Assembly: GCF_900230285.1 (NCBI RefSeq)
Contig: NZ_OCNK01000001.1
Location: forward strand, 1-64,000
Direction: 5' to 3'
DNA: 64,000 nt
Source of the DNA: Blastococcus haudaquaticus
Lineage (GTDB): Bacteria; Actinomycetota; Actinomycetes; Mycobacteriales; Geodermatophilaceae
The position numbers and the translations under genes were made by a program. This document shows, in pieces, positions 9,196 to 19,043 of the stretch (position 1 is its first letter; the number at the start of each line of letters is the position of its first letter). The notes beneath the pieces were generated by a model. The model was not told the origin of the DNA, made no database searches, and saw only the letters and a program-made list of their open reading frames with translations.

Positions 9196-10025
9196 CGAAC
9201 GGGATCGGGCAGGAGCTCGTTCATCGATCCCGACCGGAAGCCGCGCGGATCGACCTCCACCCGGCGGAAGCCGGTGACGACGGCGAGCAGGTCGTCGCGC
9301 GCGGTGAGTGCGGGGACCAGCGCGGCGTCGACCTCCACCCGGGCGGCGTCGTCCCCGAGGTCCCGCACGCGCAGGTCCCGCACCGCGAGGCCGGCGTCCG
9401 CGAGAACCCGTCGCAGCTGAGCCTCCGCGTGCTCGACGCGAGCCAGGCCCTCGGCGGAGACCGGCACGCCGTAGGCGATCCGGCTGGCCAGGCAGGCGGC
9501 GGCCGGCTTGTCCGCCAGGGGCAGCCGCCAGCGGCGGGCGGCGGCCCGGACGTCGTCCTTGGTCATGCCCGCACGCGCCAGCGGCGCCCAGGCGCCGCGC
9601 TCGGCGGCCGCCCGGATCCCCGGCCGGAACCCCGCGCGCAGGTCGTCCGCGTTCGTCCCGGTGACGACGTCGGCGATTCCCAGCTGCGCGGCCAGCGGGG
9701 TGAGGACGTCGACCAGTTCCGCCTTGCAGAACGCGCACCGGTCCCCCGCGTTCGCGCGGTAGCCCTCACGGGCGAGCTCGTCGGTGCGCGGCAGCTCGTG
9801 GCGCACGCCCAGGGATTCCGCGAACGCCACGGCGCCGGCGCGCTCGGCGGCCGGCAGGCTCGGGGACACCGCCGTCGCGGCGACCACCCGGTCGGGGCCG
9901 AGCGACCGCACCGCCGCCGCCAGGACGACGCCGGAGTCCACTCCCCCGGAGAACGCGACCAGCACGCCGGGGAGGTCGGCCAGCTCGGCGTCCAGGGCCG
10001 CGAGACGCTCGTCGAGGGTGCTCAC
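9186..10025 (-). CDS. larE: ATP-dependent sacrificial sulfur transferase LarE
   Basis: LarE thiolates the pyridinium dicarboxylate made by LarB. The 279-residue protein has the PP-loop SGGVDS (residues 26-31), a CAFC pair (Cys97, Cys100) and Cys178 in PAAACLASRIAYG, the position of the sacrificial cysteine in Lactobacillus LarE. The CxxC plus third Cys matches the subset of LarE proteins reported to carry an iron-sulfur cluster as sulfur carrier instead of sacrificing their own Cys. It starts with GTG 13 bases after truB and could be transcribed with it. Confidence 0.9.
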   Translation of the reverse strand: MSTLDERLAALDAELADLPGVLVAFSGGVDSGVVLAAAVRSLGPDRVVAATAVSPSLPAAERAGAVAFAESLGVRHELPRTDELAREGYRANAGDRCAFCKAELVDVLTPLAAQLGIADVVTGTNADDLRAGFRPGIRAAAERGAWAPLARAGMTKDDVRAAARRWRLPLADKPAAACLASRIAYGVPVSAEGLARVEHAEAQLRRVLADAGLAVRDLRVRDLGDDAARVEVDAALVPALTARDDLLAVVTGFRRVEVDPRGFRSGSMNELLPDPVRYR

Positions 10026-10038
10026 GGACGGCAGGCTC

Positions 10039-10956
10039 TCACGCGGCGGGGAAGCCGACGGCCACGCGCGCGCTGGTGCCGGCGTCCTCCAGGAGCGCGA
10101 CGAGCCGTCCCTCCGGATCGATGGCCGCGTGCAGGTCGGCCGCCCCGGTGGCCGGGATCCGCTGGCCGTAGCCGATCGCCCGTGCCTCCTCCTCCGTCAC
10201 CGCCCGTGTCGGGAACACGGTCGTCGCGGCCAGGGGGAGAGGCAGGAAGCCGTCGCCACCACCGGCGGCGAGCGCGGCGCCCGCCTCCTCGACCGGAGCC
10301 GCGCGGTCCACGGAGAACGGTCCGGACGCCGTGCGCCGCAGGGCCGTGAGGTGCCCGCCGACGCCCAGCGCGGCCCCCGCGTCGCGGGCGATGGCCCGGA
10401 TGTAGGTGCCGGCAGTGCAGGAGACGGTCACGTCCACGTCGACGAGATCCGGGGTCGGCCGCTCGATCCGGTGGACGTCGAGCCGGTGCACGGTCACCGA
10501 TCGAGCGGCGAGCTCGACGTCCTCGCCGGCCCGCACCCGGTCGTAGGAGCGGCGGCCGTCGACCTTGACCGCGCTCACCGACGAGGGCACCTGCTGCAGC
10601 GGTCCGGTCTGGGCGGACAGGGCCGCGCCGATCGCGTCGTCGTCCAGGTGCGCGGTCGAGGCGGTGGCGAGGACCTCGCCCTCGCGGTCGTCGGTGACGG
10701 TGCTCTGCCCGAAGCGGATCGTGGCCTCGTAGGTCTTGTCGTGGCCGCCCACGTACCCGAGCAGCCGGGTCGCCGCGCCGACGCCGAGCACCAGGAGGCC
10801 GGTGGCCATCGGGTCCAGGGTGCCGGCGTGGCCCACCTTGCGGACCGACAGGACCCGGCGGGCCCGGGCGACGACGTCGTGGGACGTCATGCCACCGGCC
10901 TTGTCGACGAGGAGCAGACCGGGCGGGACGTCGGCGTCGGGCTTGCGAGGGCTCAC
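10039..10956 (-). CDS. truB: tRNA pseudouridine-55 synthase
   Basis: Forms pseudouridine 55 in the T loop of tRNAs. The 305-residue protein contains VDKAGGMTSHDVV and the catalytic motif HAGTLDPMATG (Asp48 from this start), plus the typical C-terminal PUA-like domain. The GTG at 10956 was preferred over an ATG ten codons upstream because it overlaps the MATE stop codon as GTGA; the longer form would begin with a Cys-rich, unconserved stretch. It closes the rimP-to-truB block. Confidence 0.95.
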   Translation of the reverse strand: MSPRKPDADVPPGLLLVDKAGGMTSHDVVARARRVLSVRKVGHAGTLDPMATGLLVLGVGAATRLLGYVGGHDKTYEATIRFGQSTVTDDREGEVLATASTAHLDDDAIGAALSAQTGPLQQVPSSVSAVKVDGRRSYDRVRAGEDVELAARSVTVHRLDVHRIERPTPDLVDVDVTVSCTAGTYIRAIARDAGAALGVGGHLTALRRTASGPFSVDRAAPVEEAGAALAAGGGDGFLPLPLAATTVFPTRAVTEEEARAIGYGQRIPATGAADLHAAIDPEGRLVALLEDAGTSARVAVGFPAA

Positions 10957-12236
10957 GTACCCACAGTCGCAGGCGCGCTGAGCCATCTGTCACCCGCCAC
11001 CCGGACCAGCACGCCGACGAGGCGGAGGGCGATGAACAGGCAGAGGCCGGTCCAGATGCCCGCGAGACCCCAGCCGAGCGGACCGGCCAGCAACGAGAGG
11101 GGCAGGAACCCCACGACCGCCGACCCGATGGTCACCGTGCGCAGGTAGCCGACGTCCCCGGCGCCCATGAGGACCCCGTCGAGGGCGAAGACGACCCCGG
11201 CCAGTGGCTGCATGAGGGCGAGGAACCACCACACGATCTCCGCCTGCTGCAGGACGGCGGGGTCGTCGGTGAAGAGCGGGAGCATCACGTCGCGCGACGC
11301 GAGGAGTGCCGCCCCCACCAGGACCCCGGTGCCCAGCCCCCACAGCACGACGCGGGACGCCGTCGCGCGGGCGTCGGCCGGACGGCCGCCGCCGAGTGCG
11401 TGACCGACGAGGGTCTGGGCGGCGATGGCGTAGGCGTCGAGCACCAGGGCGAGGAAGAAGAAGAGTTGCAGCGCGATCTGGTGGGCGCCCAGGGACGCGG
11501 TGCCGGCGCGGGCAGCCACCCCGGCGGCGACGAGGAAGGACACCTGCAGCACCGCCGCGCGCAGCAACAGGTCGCGCCCGATGACCAGCTGGATGCGGAG
11601 AGCCGCCGGCCGGGGGCGCCAGCCGACACCCTCCCGGGTCAGCGCCCGGACGAAGAGGCCGGCCGTGAGCGTCTGCCCGAGGACGTTGGCGACGGCGGAG
11701 CCCACCAGCCCGAGGCCCGCCGGGTGCACGAGCAGCGGGCAGAGCACGAGGCTCAGCAGGCTCCCGGCCAGCACGTACCGCACCGGCCGCCGGAGTTCCT
11801 GGACGCCCCGCATCCAGCCGTTGCCGGCCAGCGAGACCAGCAGCAGCGGGGCACCGAGGCTCGCGACCCGCAGCCACTGCTCCCCCGCCTCGGCGACCGC
11901 GCCCGGGCTCCCGGCGAGCAGCCGGGTCAACGGTCCCGCGAGCACCTGGAACAGGACGAGGACGCCGAGCCCGAGGGCCAGCGCGAGCCAGGTGGCCTGG
12001 ACGCCCTCGGCAACCGCACCGTCCCGGTCGCCGGCCCCGGCGCGACGCGCGGCCCGGGCGGTGGTGCCGTAGGCCAGGAAGTTGAGCAGCGCCGCTGCCC
12101 AGGCGAGCAGGCCACCGCCGACGGCGAGCCCACCGAGGGGCACCGTCCCCAGGTTGCCGACGACAGCTGTGTCGACGAGCAGGTAGAGCGGCTCGGCCGC
12201 CAGCACCACGAGCGCGGGGACGGCGAGCGAGAGCAC
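10953..12236 (-). CDS. MATE family efflux transporter (DinF-like)
   Basis: A polytopic membrane transporter of about 427 residues with the MATE signature PALVVLAAEPLYLLVDTAVV at the N terminus and around twelve predicted membrane helices. MATE proteins export cationic compounds using Na+ or H+ gradients. Its position between nrnA and truB matches dinF (Rv2836c) in M. tuberculosis. The frame is open far upstream through nrnA, but similarity begins only at residue 2 from the GTG at 12236, 14 bases after nrnA. No clear ribosome-binding site precedes it, so the exact start is uncertain. Confidence 0.85.
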   Translation of the reverse strand: MLSLAVPALVVLAAEPLYLLVDTAVVGNLGTVPLGGLAVGGGLLAWAAALLNFLAYGTTARAARRAGAGDRDGAVAEGVQATWLALALGLGVLVLFQVLAGPLTRLLAGSPGAVAEAGEQWLRVASLGAPLLLVSLAGNGWMRGVQELRRPVRYVLAGSLLSLVLCPLLVHPAGLGLVGSAVANVLGQTLTAGLFVRALTREGVGWRPRPAALRIQLVIGRDLLLRAAVLQVSFLVAAGVAARAGTASLGAHQIALQLFFFLALVLDAYAIAAQTLVGHALGGGRPADARATASRVVLWGLGTGVLVGAALLASRDVMLPLFTDDPAVLQQAEIVWWFLALMQPLAGVVFALDGVLMGAGDVGYLRTVTIGSAVVGFLPLSLLAGPLGWGLAGIWTGLCLFIALRLVGVLVRVAGDRWLSAPATVGT

Positions 12237-12249
12237 CGACGGGGTCGGA

Positions 12250-13257
12250 CTAGGCAGCGCGCAACTCCATGCGGAGGGCCTCGATGGTCTTCTCCCGGTC
12301 GAGGTGGGAGCTGTAGCCGGCGGCGAGGACGTGCCCGCCCCCGCCGAGCGCCATCGCCACCCGGGCGACGTCCGTGGCGCCCCGCGACCGCAGGGACACC
12401 GACCACGAACCGTCGTCCTGGCCCTTGAGCACGCAGGCCACGTCGGCCTCCTCGGTGGACCGCACGACGTCGACGAGCGCCTCGAGCTGCTCACCGGGCA
12501 GCCCGTGCTCGCCCGCCTCGGCGGTGCTCGAATACGTCCAGACCAGGCCGGCCCCCACGTCGGGCTCGAGGACCGCGCGCCCGGTGACGACGGAGAGCAG
12601 CCCCAGCCAGCCGAAGGGCGCGGTGTCGAACAGCCGCCGGCTGATGTCGGAGTGGTCGATGCCCGTGGCCAGGAGCCGGGCGGCGAGCTCGTGGGTCTCC
12701 GGACGGGTGTTGCCGAATCGGAAGGACCCGGTGTCGGCGGCCAGCCCGGCGTACAGGCAGGTGGCCAGCCGTCGGTCCAGCGCGACGCCCAGTTCGTCGA
12801 GCAGCCCGGCTACCAGCGTCACCGTGGCGGGGGCGCCGCCGTCGACGAGCTGGACGTCCCCGAACCCGGGGTTGCTCGCATGGTGGTCGACGACGACCGA
12901 CGTGCCTGCGGCGTCCAGGAGGACGGCGAGCTCACCGAGGCGAGCGGGCGATGCGGCGTCGAGGCTGACGAAGACGTCCGGCGAGGACGGGACGGCGGTC
13001 GACGGCACCAGCCCTTCGGCACCCGGCAGCCAGCCGAGGGAGGCCGGGAGGGTGAAGGGGCCGGGGAACGTGACCAGGACGCGGGCACCCTGACGCCGAA
13101 GCCCCTCGGCGAGGGCCAGCGTGCTGCCGAGAGCGTCCGCATCGGGCTGCACGTGCCCGGACAGGACGACGGTGGCGCGGGTGTCCGCCGCCTCGGCCAG
13201 CACCGAGGCGGCGGTGCGCAGCGGGGCGTCCGCCGCGCGGGCGGAGGTGAGCGACAT
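12250..13257 (-). CDS. nrnA: DHH-family oligoribonuclease / pAp phosphatase
   Basis: 335 residues. NrnA-type enzymes degrade short RNAs and 3'-phosphoadenosine 5'-phosphate. Visible motifs are SGHVQPDADALGS, VVDHHASNPGF and the C-terminal DHHA1 glycine-rich GGGGHVLAAGYSS. The gene order rbfA-nrnA-dinF is that of M. tuberculosis Rv2838c-Rv2836c. ATG start, seven bases after the stop of the small acidic ORF at 13264. Confidence 0.93.
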   Translation of the reverse strand: MSLTSARAADAPLRTAASVLAEAADTRATVVLSGHVQPDADALGSTLALAEGLRRQGARVLVTFPGPFTLPASLGWLPGAEGLVPSTAVPSSPDVFVSLDAASPARLGELAVLLDAAGTSVVVDHHASNPGFGDVQLVDGGAPATVTLVAGLLDELGVALDRRLATCLYAGLAADTGSFRFGNTRPETHELAARLLATGIDHSDISRRLFDTAPFGWLGLLSVVTGRAVLEPDVGAGLVWTYSSTAEAGEHGLPGEQLEALVDVVRSTEEADVACVLKGQDDGSWSVSLRSRGATDVARVAMALGGGGHVLAAGYSSHLDREKTIEALRMELRAA

Positions 13258-13263
13258 CGCCGT

Positions 13264-13506
13264 TCAGGCGTCCGGTCCGGGATCGGCGACCGGAGGAGCG
13301 TTGCGCTCCTCGGTGACCGAGCCGCCGCCGACCGGGTACGTCGAACCGTCCTCGGGCTCGTCGGCGGTGATGCTGGGGGCGTCGCCCAGCTGGCCGTGCT
13401 TGCCGCCGTCGGTGGGGTCCCCGGCGCCGGGGACCTCCTGGCCGCCCAGCACCGACCTCCCCTGACCCTCGTCGGGCTCGTGCGGATCCGGGTCGTTCTC
13501 GCTCAC
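13264..13506 (-). CDS. Small acidic protein of unknown function, coupled to rbfA
   Basis: 80 residues, rich in Asp, Glu, Pro and Gly, without hydrophobic segments; likely disordered. The GTG start overlaps the rbfA stop codon as GTGA and the stop is 7 bases before nrnA, so it occupies a complete cistron slot in the operon. M. tuberculosis has no gene in this slot. No family is recognised. Codon third positions are G/C-rich as in its neighbours. Possibly lineage-specific. Confidence 0.6.
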   Translation of the reverse strand: MSENDPDPHEPDEGQGRSVLGGQEVPGAGDPTDGGKHGQLGDAPSITADEPEDGSTYPVGGGSVTEERNAPPVADPGPDA

Positions 13507-14024
13507 TGGGTCGCTCGCATTCCGGCACTCCTGGTGGTGGCGGGATCGTCGACACTGTCATCGGCAGTGTCCGGCCCGACCGTGTCGTCGTCGTCCTCGT
13601 CGTCCTCGGCCGGCTTCCTGTAGGGGTCGGCCTCGCCGGCGTACTTGGCGCCCTCGCGAGCGCGGGCGAGCTCGGCGTCCGCGTGCCGGGCACGCTCCAG
13701 CGCCTCTTCGAGCTCGCGCGCGGTGTCGGGGACGATGTCGGCGATGAAGGTGAGCGTCGGCACGAACTTGATGCCGGTCTGCTTGCCGACCGTGGAGCGC
13801 AGCACGCCGGTGGCGCTGGTGAGCGCGGCCGCGGAGTCGGCGATCTGCGTCTCGTCGCCGTAGACGGTGTAGAACACCGTCGCCTCGCGGAGGTCGCCGG
13901 TGACCCGGGCGTCGGTGACGGTCACCATGCCCAGGCGGGGGTCCTTGATCTGCGTCTCGATCGCAGCGGAGACGATCTGACGGATGCGCACCGCCAGCTT
14001 GCGGGCGCGGGCCGGATCAGCCAT
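13503..14024 (-). CDS. rbfA: Ribosome-binding factor A
   Basis: Assists 16S rRNA 5'-end maturation and 30S assembly. The KH-like core runs from residue 1 to about 118 ([39 protein letters not shown]). A tail of about 50 residues after residue 125 is acidic and low in complexity (DDEDDDDT), longer than in E. coli but usual in actinobacteria. The AGGAGG box is four bases from the ATG. A dispersed repeat copy separates it from DUF503 upstream. Confidence 0.95.
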   Translation of the reverse strand: MADPARARKLAVRIRQIVSAAIETQIKDPRLGMVTVTDARVTGDLREATVFYTVYGDETQIADSAAALTSATGVLRSTVGKQTGIKFVPTLTFIADIVPDTARELEEALERARHADAELARAREGAKYAGEADPYRKPAEDDEDDDDTVGPDTADDSVDDPATTRSAGMRATQ

Positions 14025-14066
14025 CGGTCCTCCTGGGAACTGCCACGTGACATCGTGGGTGGGTAG

Positions 14067-14126
14067 GGACGGCCCCGTCGCAGGGGCCCACCGCGAGCTC
14101 GCGAGCGGTGGGGGGCGACGGGGTCC
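14067..14126. repeat. Dispersed palindromic repeat, copy 2
   Basis: Palindrome with arms GGCCCCGTCGC (left) and GCGACGGGGTCC (right), a centre GCGAGCTCGCGAGCGG, ending in GTCCTT. It fills the DUF503-rbfA gap and abuts the TAA stop codon of DUF503. See copies at 1491, 14441, 31835, 37567 and 38489. Confidence 0.8.
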
Positions 14127-14420
14127 TTAGTCGGTGTCGCTGAACAGCTGGCGATGCGTCGACAGCAGCGTCACCTCCGGCCGCTCGGCCAGCAACCGCT
14201 CGCACGCATCGAGGACGTCGGTCACCTGACCGGTGTCCCCCGCGACGATGGCGACGCCGAGCTGCGCGCGGCGGTGCAGGTCCTGGTCGCCCACCTCGGC
14301 CGCCGTCACGGCGAAGCGGCGCCGCAGCTCGGCCACGATCGGCCGCACCACGGAGCGCTTCTCCTTGAGCGAGTGGACGTCGCCCAGCAGCAGGTCGGCG
14401 GTGAGAGTTCCGGTGAACAA
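14127..14420 (-). CDS. DUF503 family protein (YlxP-like)
   Basis: A 97-residue protein beginning MFTGTLTADLLLGDVHSLKE, the DUF503/YlxP signature, followed by KRSVVRPIVAELRRRF. YlxP proteins sit between infB and rbfA in many Gram-positive bacteria and are thought to act in ribosome maturation; the precise role is not settled. The start is TTG (CAA on the plus strand) with a GGTGAG box three bases away; no ATG or GTG is available nearby. Repeat copies flank both sides. Confidence 0.85.
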   Translation of the reverse strand: MFTGTLTADLLLGDVHSLKEKRSVVRPIVAELRRRFAVTAAEVGDQDLHRRAQLGVAIVAGDTGQVTDVLDACERLLAERPEVTLLSTHRQLFSDTD

Positions 14421-14440
14421 CTGCTCACCGCCGACCGGCT

Positions 14441-14504
14441 GGAACGGCCCCCTTGCAGGGACCCGCCACGAGCGTGCGAGTGGTGGGGGGCAAGGGGGTC
14501 CTTT
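14441..14504. repeat. Dispersed palindromic repeat, copy 3
   Basis: The best-formed member: GGCCCCCTTGCAGGG on the left pairs in part with GGCAAGGGGGTCC on the right, around a centre CACGAGCGTGCGAGTGG. It starts one base after the infB stop codon and separates infB from DUF503. It probably works as a terminator or mRNA 3'-end stabiliser. Confidence 0.8.
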
Positions 14505-14505
14505 C

Positions 14506-17433
14506 TCAGGTGCGCGGGATCTCGCGCATCTCGAAGGTCTGGATCACGTCGTCGATCTTGATGTCGTTGAACGACCCCAGACCGATACCGCACTCGTAAC
14601 CCTCGCGGACCTCGGTCGCGTCGTCCTTGAACCGGCGGAGCGACTCCACCGTCAGGTTGTCGGCGACCACGGCCCCGTCACGCACGAGCCGCGCCTTCGA
14701 GTTGCGGACGATCGTGCCGCTGCGGACCAGCGAACCGGCGACGTTGCCGATCTTCGGCACCCGGAAGACCTCGCGGACCTCCGCCGTGCCGAGCTGGACC
14801 TCCTCGTACTCCGGCTTGAGCATCCCCTTGAGGGCGGCCTCGATCTCGTCGATGGCCTGGTAGATGACCGTGTAGTACCGGACGTCCACCCCTTCGCGGT
14901 TGGCCAGCTCGGTGGCCTGACCCTCGGCCCGGACGTTGAAGCCCAGGACGATGACGTCGTCGGCCAGCGCCAGGTCGATGTCGCTCTTGGTGATCCCACC
15001 GACGCCGCGGTGGATGACCCGCAGCGAGATGTCGTCGTCGACCTCGATCTTCATCAGCGCCTCTTCGAGCGCCTCGACGGTGCCCGAGTTGTCGCCCTTG
15101 ATGATCAGGTTGAGCTGACGGGTCTCCTTGAGCGCGGCGTCGAGGTCCTCGAGGCTGATCCGCTTGCGCATGGAGGCGTTCTGCGCGTTGCGGATGCGGG
15201 CCTGGCGGCGGTCGGCGATCTGCCGGGCCACCCGGTCCTCCTCGACGACGAGGAAGGTGTCGCCGGCACGCGGGACGGACGTCAGACCGACGACCTGGAC
15301 CGGACGTGCGGGCAGGGCTTCCTTGAGCTTGTTGCCGTGCTCGTCGAGCAGCGACCGGACGCGACCGTAGGCGTCGCCGGCCACGATCGAGTCGCCCTGG
15401 CGCAGCGTGCCGCGCTGGACGAGCACCGTGGCGACGGGGCCCCGGCCCTTGTCCAGCTTGCCCTCGATGACGACGCCCTGCGGGTCCTGCTCGGTGTTCG
15501 CGCGCAGGTCCAGCGAGGCGTCCGCCGTCAGCAGGATCGCCGTGAGCAGGTCGTCGAGACCCTGGCGGTTGATCGCGGAGACGTCGACGAACATCGTGTC
15601 GCCGCCGTACTCCTCGGCAACCAGGCCGTACTCGGTGAGCTGCTGACGGATCTTGGCGGGGTTGGCCCCCTCCTTGTCGATCTTGTTGACCGCGACCACG
15701 ATCGGCACCTCGGCGGCCTGGGCGTGGTTGAGCGCCTCGACCGTCTGCGGCATGACGCCGTCGTCGGCCGCGACGACCAGCACGACGATGTCGGTGACCT
15801 TCGCGCCACGGGCACGCATCGCGGTGAACGACTCGTGGCCCGGGGTGTCGATGAAGGTGATCGGCCGCTCGTTGTGCTCCAGCTCGGTGACGATCTGGTA
15901 CGCGCCGATGTGCTGGGTGATGCCGCCGGCCTCGCGCGACACGACGTTCGTGTGCCGCAGCGCGTCCAGCAGCTTCGTCTTTCCGTGGTCGACGTGACCC
16001 ATGACGGTCACCACCGGCGGACGGGACGACCAGTCGTCCTCGTCGCCCTCTTCGTCACCGAAGGTGAGGTCGAAGGTCTCGAGGAGCTCGCGGTCCTCGT
16101 CCTCGGGGCTGACGACCTGGATGACCCAGCCGATCTCGGCGCCGAGCAGCTGCAGCGTCTCGTCGTTGACCGACTGCGTCGCGGTGATCATCTCGCCCAG
16201 GTGGAACAGGGCGGTGACCAGCGCGGCCGGCTCGGCGTTGATCCGCTCGGCCAGGTCGGTCAGCGAGGCGCCACGAGGCAGTCGGACGGTCTGCCCGTTG
16301 CCGCGGGGCAGCGAGACGCCACCCATGCTGGGCGCCGCCATCGAGTCGAATTCCTGACGCCGCTGCTTCTTGCTCTTGCGGCCACGGACCGGACCACGAC
16401 CACCGGGACGGCCGAAGGCGCCGGCGGTACCGGCACCCGAGCCACCACGGCCGCGACCGCGGCCACCGCCGCCACCACGGAAGCCACCACCGGCGGGCGC
16501 GCCGGCGCCGGGGGCACCGCCGCCGCCACCGGGACGGAAGCCGCCGCCGCCACCGGGACCACCCGGACGGCCACCGCCGCCACCGGGACCACCGGAACGA
16601 CCACCGGGACCACCGGGGCCGCCACCGGGACGGCCGCCACCGGCGGGCCGGCCGGGCATCATGCCCGGCGACGGGCGCTGCGGCATCATCCCCGGGTTGG
16701 GGCGAGGCCCGCCGGGGCCCGCAGCCGGGCGGGGACCGCCGGCGCCGGGACCGGGACGCGGACCACCAGGACCGGGGCGGGGACCGCCCGGACCGGCAGC
16801 CGGACGCGGTGCGCCGGGCGCAGGGCGCGCGCCGGGGGCAGCCGGACCCGGCCGGGGACCGGCACCGGGACCAGCAGCAGGCCCGGCACCGGGCGCGGCA
16901 GCGGGCGGCGCGGCCGGCCGCGGGGAGCTGAAGGGGTTGTTGCCCGGACGCGGTGCGGGACGCGGGCCGGGACGCGGACCTGCGCCACCCGGTGCGGACC
17001 CGCCGGCCGGGGCCGGACGGGGCGCGGCCGGACGCGGAGCGGCCGGCTGCTGGGTCGGGGCACTCGCTGCAGGAGCCTGCGGAGCGGGTGCGGCCGGACG
17101 CGGGCCCGGAGCGGGCGCGGCCGGTCGGGCCACCGGGGCGGCGGGGGCAGCAGGTGCGGCCGGAGCCGACGGTGCAGCCGCAACCGGCGCGACGGGAGCG
17201 GGGGCAGCGGGGGCAGGGGGGCCGGGACGCGCGGCAGGCCGGGGGGCCGCCGAGCCGTTACCGCCGCCGGTGCTGCTGCCCAGCGCCTCACGGAGCCGAC
17301 GGGCCACGGGGGCCTCGACGGTGGAGGACGCGGACTTCACGAACTCGCCCTGCTCCTTGAGCTTGGCGAGCACGGTCTTGCTGTCGACACCGAACTCCTT
17401 GGCGAGTTCGTGTACGCGGGCTTTGCCTGGCAC
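14506..17433 (-). CDS. infB: Translation initiation factor IF-2
   Basis: GTPase that places fMet-tRNA on the 30S subunit. 975 residues: an N-terminal [19 protein letters not shown] subdomain, a very long Ala/Pro/Gly-rich linker (about residues 60-350), then IF2N, the G domain and domains II-IV. G-motifs are visible: [19 protein letters not shown] and NKID. The GTG start has a clean GAGGAGACCC site. The low-complexity linker is usual in actinobacteria but long here, and its antisense strand makes a spurious 1083-codon ORF. It follows ylxR in the nusA operon. Confidence 0.97.
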   Translation of the reverse strand: MPGKARVHELAKEFGVDSKTVLAKLKEQGEFVKSASSTVEAPVARRLREALGSSTGGGNGSAAPRPAARPGPPAPAAPAPVAPVAAAPSAPAAPAAPAAPVARPAAPAPGPRPAAPAPQAPAASAPTQQPAAPRPAAPRPAPAGGSAPGGAGPRPGPRPAPRPGNNPFSSPRPAAPPAAAPGAGPAAGPGAGPRPGPAAPGARPAPGAPRPAAGPGGPRPGPGGPRPGPGAGGPRPAAGPGGPRPNPGMMPQRPSPGMMPGRPAGGGRPGGGPGGPGGRSGGPGGGGGRPGGPGGGGGFRPGGGGGAPGAGAPAGGGFRGGGGGRGRGRGGSGAGTAGAFGRPGGRGPVRGRKSKKQRRQEFDSMAAPSMGGVSLPRGNGQTVRLPRGASLTDLAERINAEPAALVTALFHLGEMITATQSVNDETLQLLGAEIGWVIQVVSPEDEDRELLETFDLTFGDEEGDEDDWSSRPPVVTVMGHVDHGKTKLLDALRHTNVVSREAGGITQHIGAYQIVTELEHNERPITFIDTPGHESFTAMRARGAKVTDIVVLVVAADDGVMPQTVEALNHAQAAEVPIVVAVNKIDKEGANPAKIRQQLTEYGLVAEEYGGDTMFVDVSAINRQGLDDLLTAILLTADASLDLRANTEQDPQGVVIEGKLDKGRGPVATVLVQRGTLRQGDSIVAGDAYGRVRSLLDEHGNKLKEALPARPVQVVGLTSVPRAGDTFLVVEEDRVARQIADRRQARIRNAQNASMRKRISLEDLDAALKETRQLNLIIKGDNSGTVEALEEALMKIEVDDDISLRVIHRGVGGITKSDIDLALADDVIVLGFNVRAEGQATELANREGVDVRYYTVIYQAIDEIEAALKGMLKPEYEEVQLGTAEVREVFRVPKIGNVAGSLVRSGTIVRNSKARLVRDGAVVADNLTVESLRRFKDDATEVREGYECGIGLGSFNDIKIDDVIQTFEMREIPRT

Positions 17434-17610
17434 GGGTCTCCTCTTTGTGAGGCCGGCGGCTTGCCCGCTCGACCTCGTCGTTAGTGGCGCATGGTCATCG
17501 TGAGAACTTCACGGCTGAGTCATCCGACGATGTCCTGTCGACATGCGGACCGGCCTGGTGCCGATCCGATCTGGAACTGCTGGAGAGGGTGGGCGCGGCA
17601 GCTGCCGCAC

Positions 17611-17916
17611 TCACTCGCCCGCCCGGGTCCGTGCTCCGGCGGCCTCCGAGGAGGAGCCGAGGACGTGGTCCCGGAGCGGACCGGCCTCCAGCGGGCTGCC
17701 TCCGGGGAGGCGCAGTGCCCGGGTGAAGGCCCGGCGTCGCTCCGCTGCGTGCAGGCACCCCGGGGTGGGGTGCACCGAGGCCCCCCGTCCGGGGAGCCGC
17801 CGCCGCGGATCCGGGACCAGGGCCCCGGAACGGACGACGACACGCAACAGATCGCTGACCGGAGCGCGTTGCCGGCAGCCCACACATGTGCGCACCGGTT
17901 CCGACGTTTCGGCCAC
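17611..17916 (-). CDS. YlxR family (DUF448) RNA-binding protein
   Basis: 101 residues from GTG at 17916, nine bases after the nusA stop. The family motif RTCVGCRQRAPVSDLLRVV is at residues 9-27 and GRGASVHPTPGCLHAAERRR follows. YlxR is a small nucleic-acid-binding protein in the nusA-infB operon; in some bacteria it modulates RNase P or transcription. A 177-base spacer without ORF separates it from infB. Confidence 0.85.
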   Translation of the reverse strand: MAETSEPVRTCVGCRQRAPVSDLLRVVVRSGALVPDPRRRLPGRGASVHPTPGCLHAAERRRAFTRALRLPGGSPLEAGPLRDHVLGSSSEAAGARTRAGE

Positions 17917-17924
17917 CCCGCACT

Positions 17925-19043
17925 CTAGCGCGTGGCGGAGCCGGGATGTTCCGCGCGTCGTGGCGGGGGGCGGTGGGAGGACGGTCGGCCACCCGTCTGC
18001 CCCGCGGGAGCGCCGGAGCGCAGCGGCGGGCGCCCCACCCCGGGCGAGGGAGTCGCGTCGTCGTCGTCGGGCTGGGCGTCGCTCCGGATGTCGATGCGGC
18101 ACCCGGTCAGCCGGGCCGCGAGCCGGGCGTTCTGGCCCTCCTTGCCGATCGCCAGCGACAGCTGGAAGTCCGGCACGATCACCCGGACGGCCTTGGCCTG
18201 GGGGTCGACGACCCGCGCACTGTTCACCCGCGCCGGGCTCAGCGCCGAGGCGACGAACGTGGCCGGGTCGTCCGACCAGTCGACGATGTCGATCTTCTCG
18301 CCGTGCAGCTCGCTCATGACGTTGCGCACGCGCTGGCCCATCGGCCCGATGCAGGAACCCTTCGCGTTCAGTCCCGGGACCTTGGTCCGGACGGCGATCT
18401 TCGACCGGTGGCCCGCCTCGCGGGCGACGGCGACGATCTCGACGCTGCCGTCGGCGATCTCGGGGACCTCGAGGGCGAACAGCTTGCGGACGAGGTTCGG
18501 GTGCGTGCGCGAGACGGTGACCTGCGGCCCGCGGAAGGTGCGGGCGACCGACACCACGTACGCCTTGATCCGGCTGCCGTGCGTGTACTCCTCGTGGGGT
18601 ACCTGCTCGGCCTGCGGGAGGACCGCCTCCACCTTGCCGATGTCGATGAGCACGGTGCCCTGGACGTTGCGACGGTCGTGCGCCTGCACGATGCCGCTGA
18701 CGATGTCGCCCTCCTTGCCGGCGTACTCGCCGAAGGTCTGCTCGTGCTCGGCGTCGCGCAGCCGCTGGACGATGACCTGCTTGGCGGTGCTGGCCGCGAT
18801 CCGGCCGAAGTCGGTCGGGGTGTCGTCCCACTCGCGGACGACGTCGCCGTCCGGGCCCAGCTCCTGGGCGAGCACGGCGACCTCGCCGCTCTTGCGGTCG
18901 ACGTGCACCCGCACGTGCTTGGCCGCGCCGTCGGCGTGCCGGTAGGCGGTCACCAGCGCCGTCTCGATGGCCTCGATCACCGTGTCGGCGGGGATGCCCT
19001 TCTCCCGCTCGACCGCCTTGAGCGCGGTGACGTCGATGTTCAC
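17925..19043 (-). CDS. nusA: Transcription termination/antitermination protein NusA
   Basis: 372 residues. An N-terminal RNA polymerase-binding domain ([17 protein letters not shown]) is followed by S1 ([20 protein letters not shown]) and two KH domains (ending [18 protein letters not shown]). The last 50 residues form a Pro/Arg-rich tail. Length and absence of the E. coli C-terminal acidic repeats are typical of actinobacteria. The GTG start overlaps the rimP stop as GTGA. It acts in rRNA antitermination, so is functionally linked to the boxA at 69-88. Confidence 0.96.
   Translation of the reverse strand: MNIDVTALKAVEREKGIPADTVIEAIETALVTAYRHADGAAKHVRVHVDRKSGEVAVLAQELGPDGDVVREWDDTPTDFGRIAASTAKQVIVQRLRDAEHEQTFGEYAGKEGDIVSGIVQAHDRRNVQGTVLIDIGKVEAVLPQAEQVPHEEYTHGSRIKAYVVSVARTFRGPQVTVSRTHPNLVRKLFALEVPEIADGSVEIVAVAREAGHRSKIAVRTKVPGLNAKGSCIGPMGQRVRNVMSELHGEKIDIVDWSDDPATFVASALSPARVNSARVVDPQAKAVRVIVPDFQLSLAIGKEGQNARLAARLTGCRIDIRSDAQPDDDDATPSPGVGRPPLRSGAPAGQTGGRPSSHRPPPRRAEHPGSATR

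Noticed and set aside
14233-17484. 1083-codon plus-strand ORF opposite infB
   Set aside because: It mirrors the Gly/Ala/Pro-rich infB linker; composition is Gly/Arg/Thr-rich with no domain, and the minus strand has a complete IF-2.
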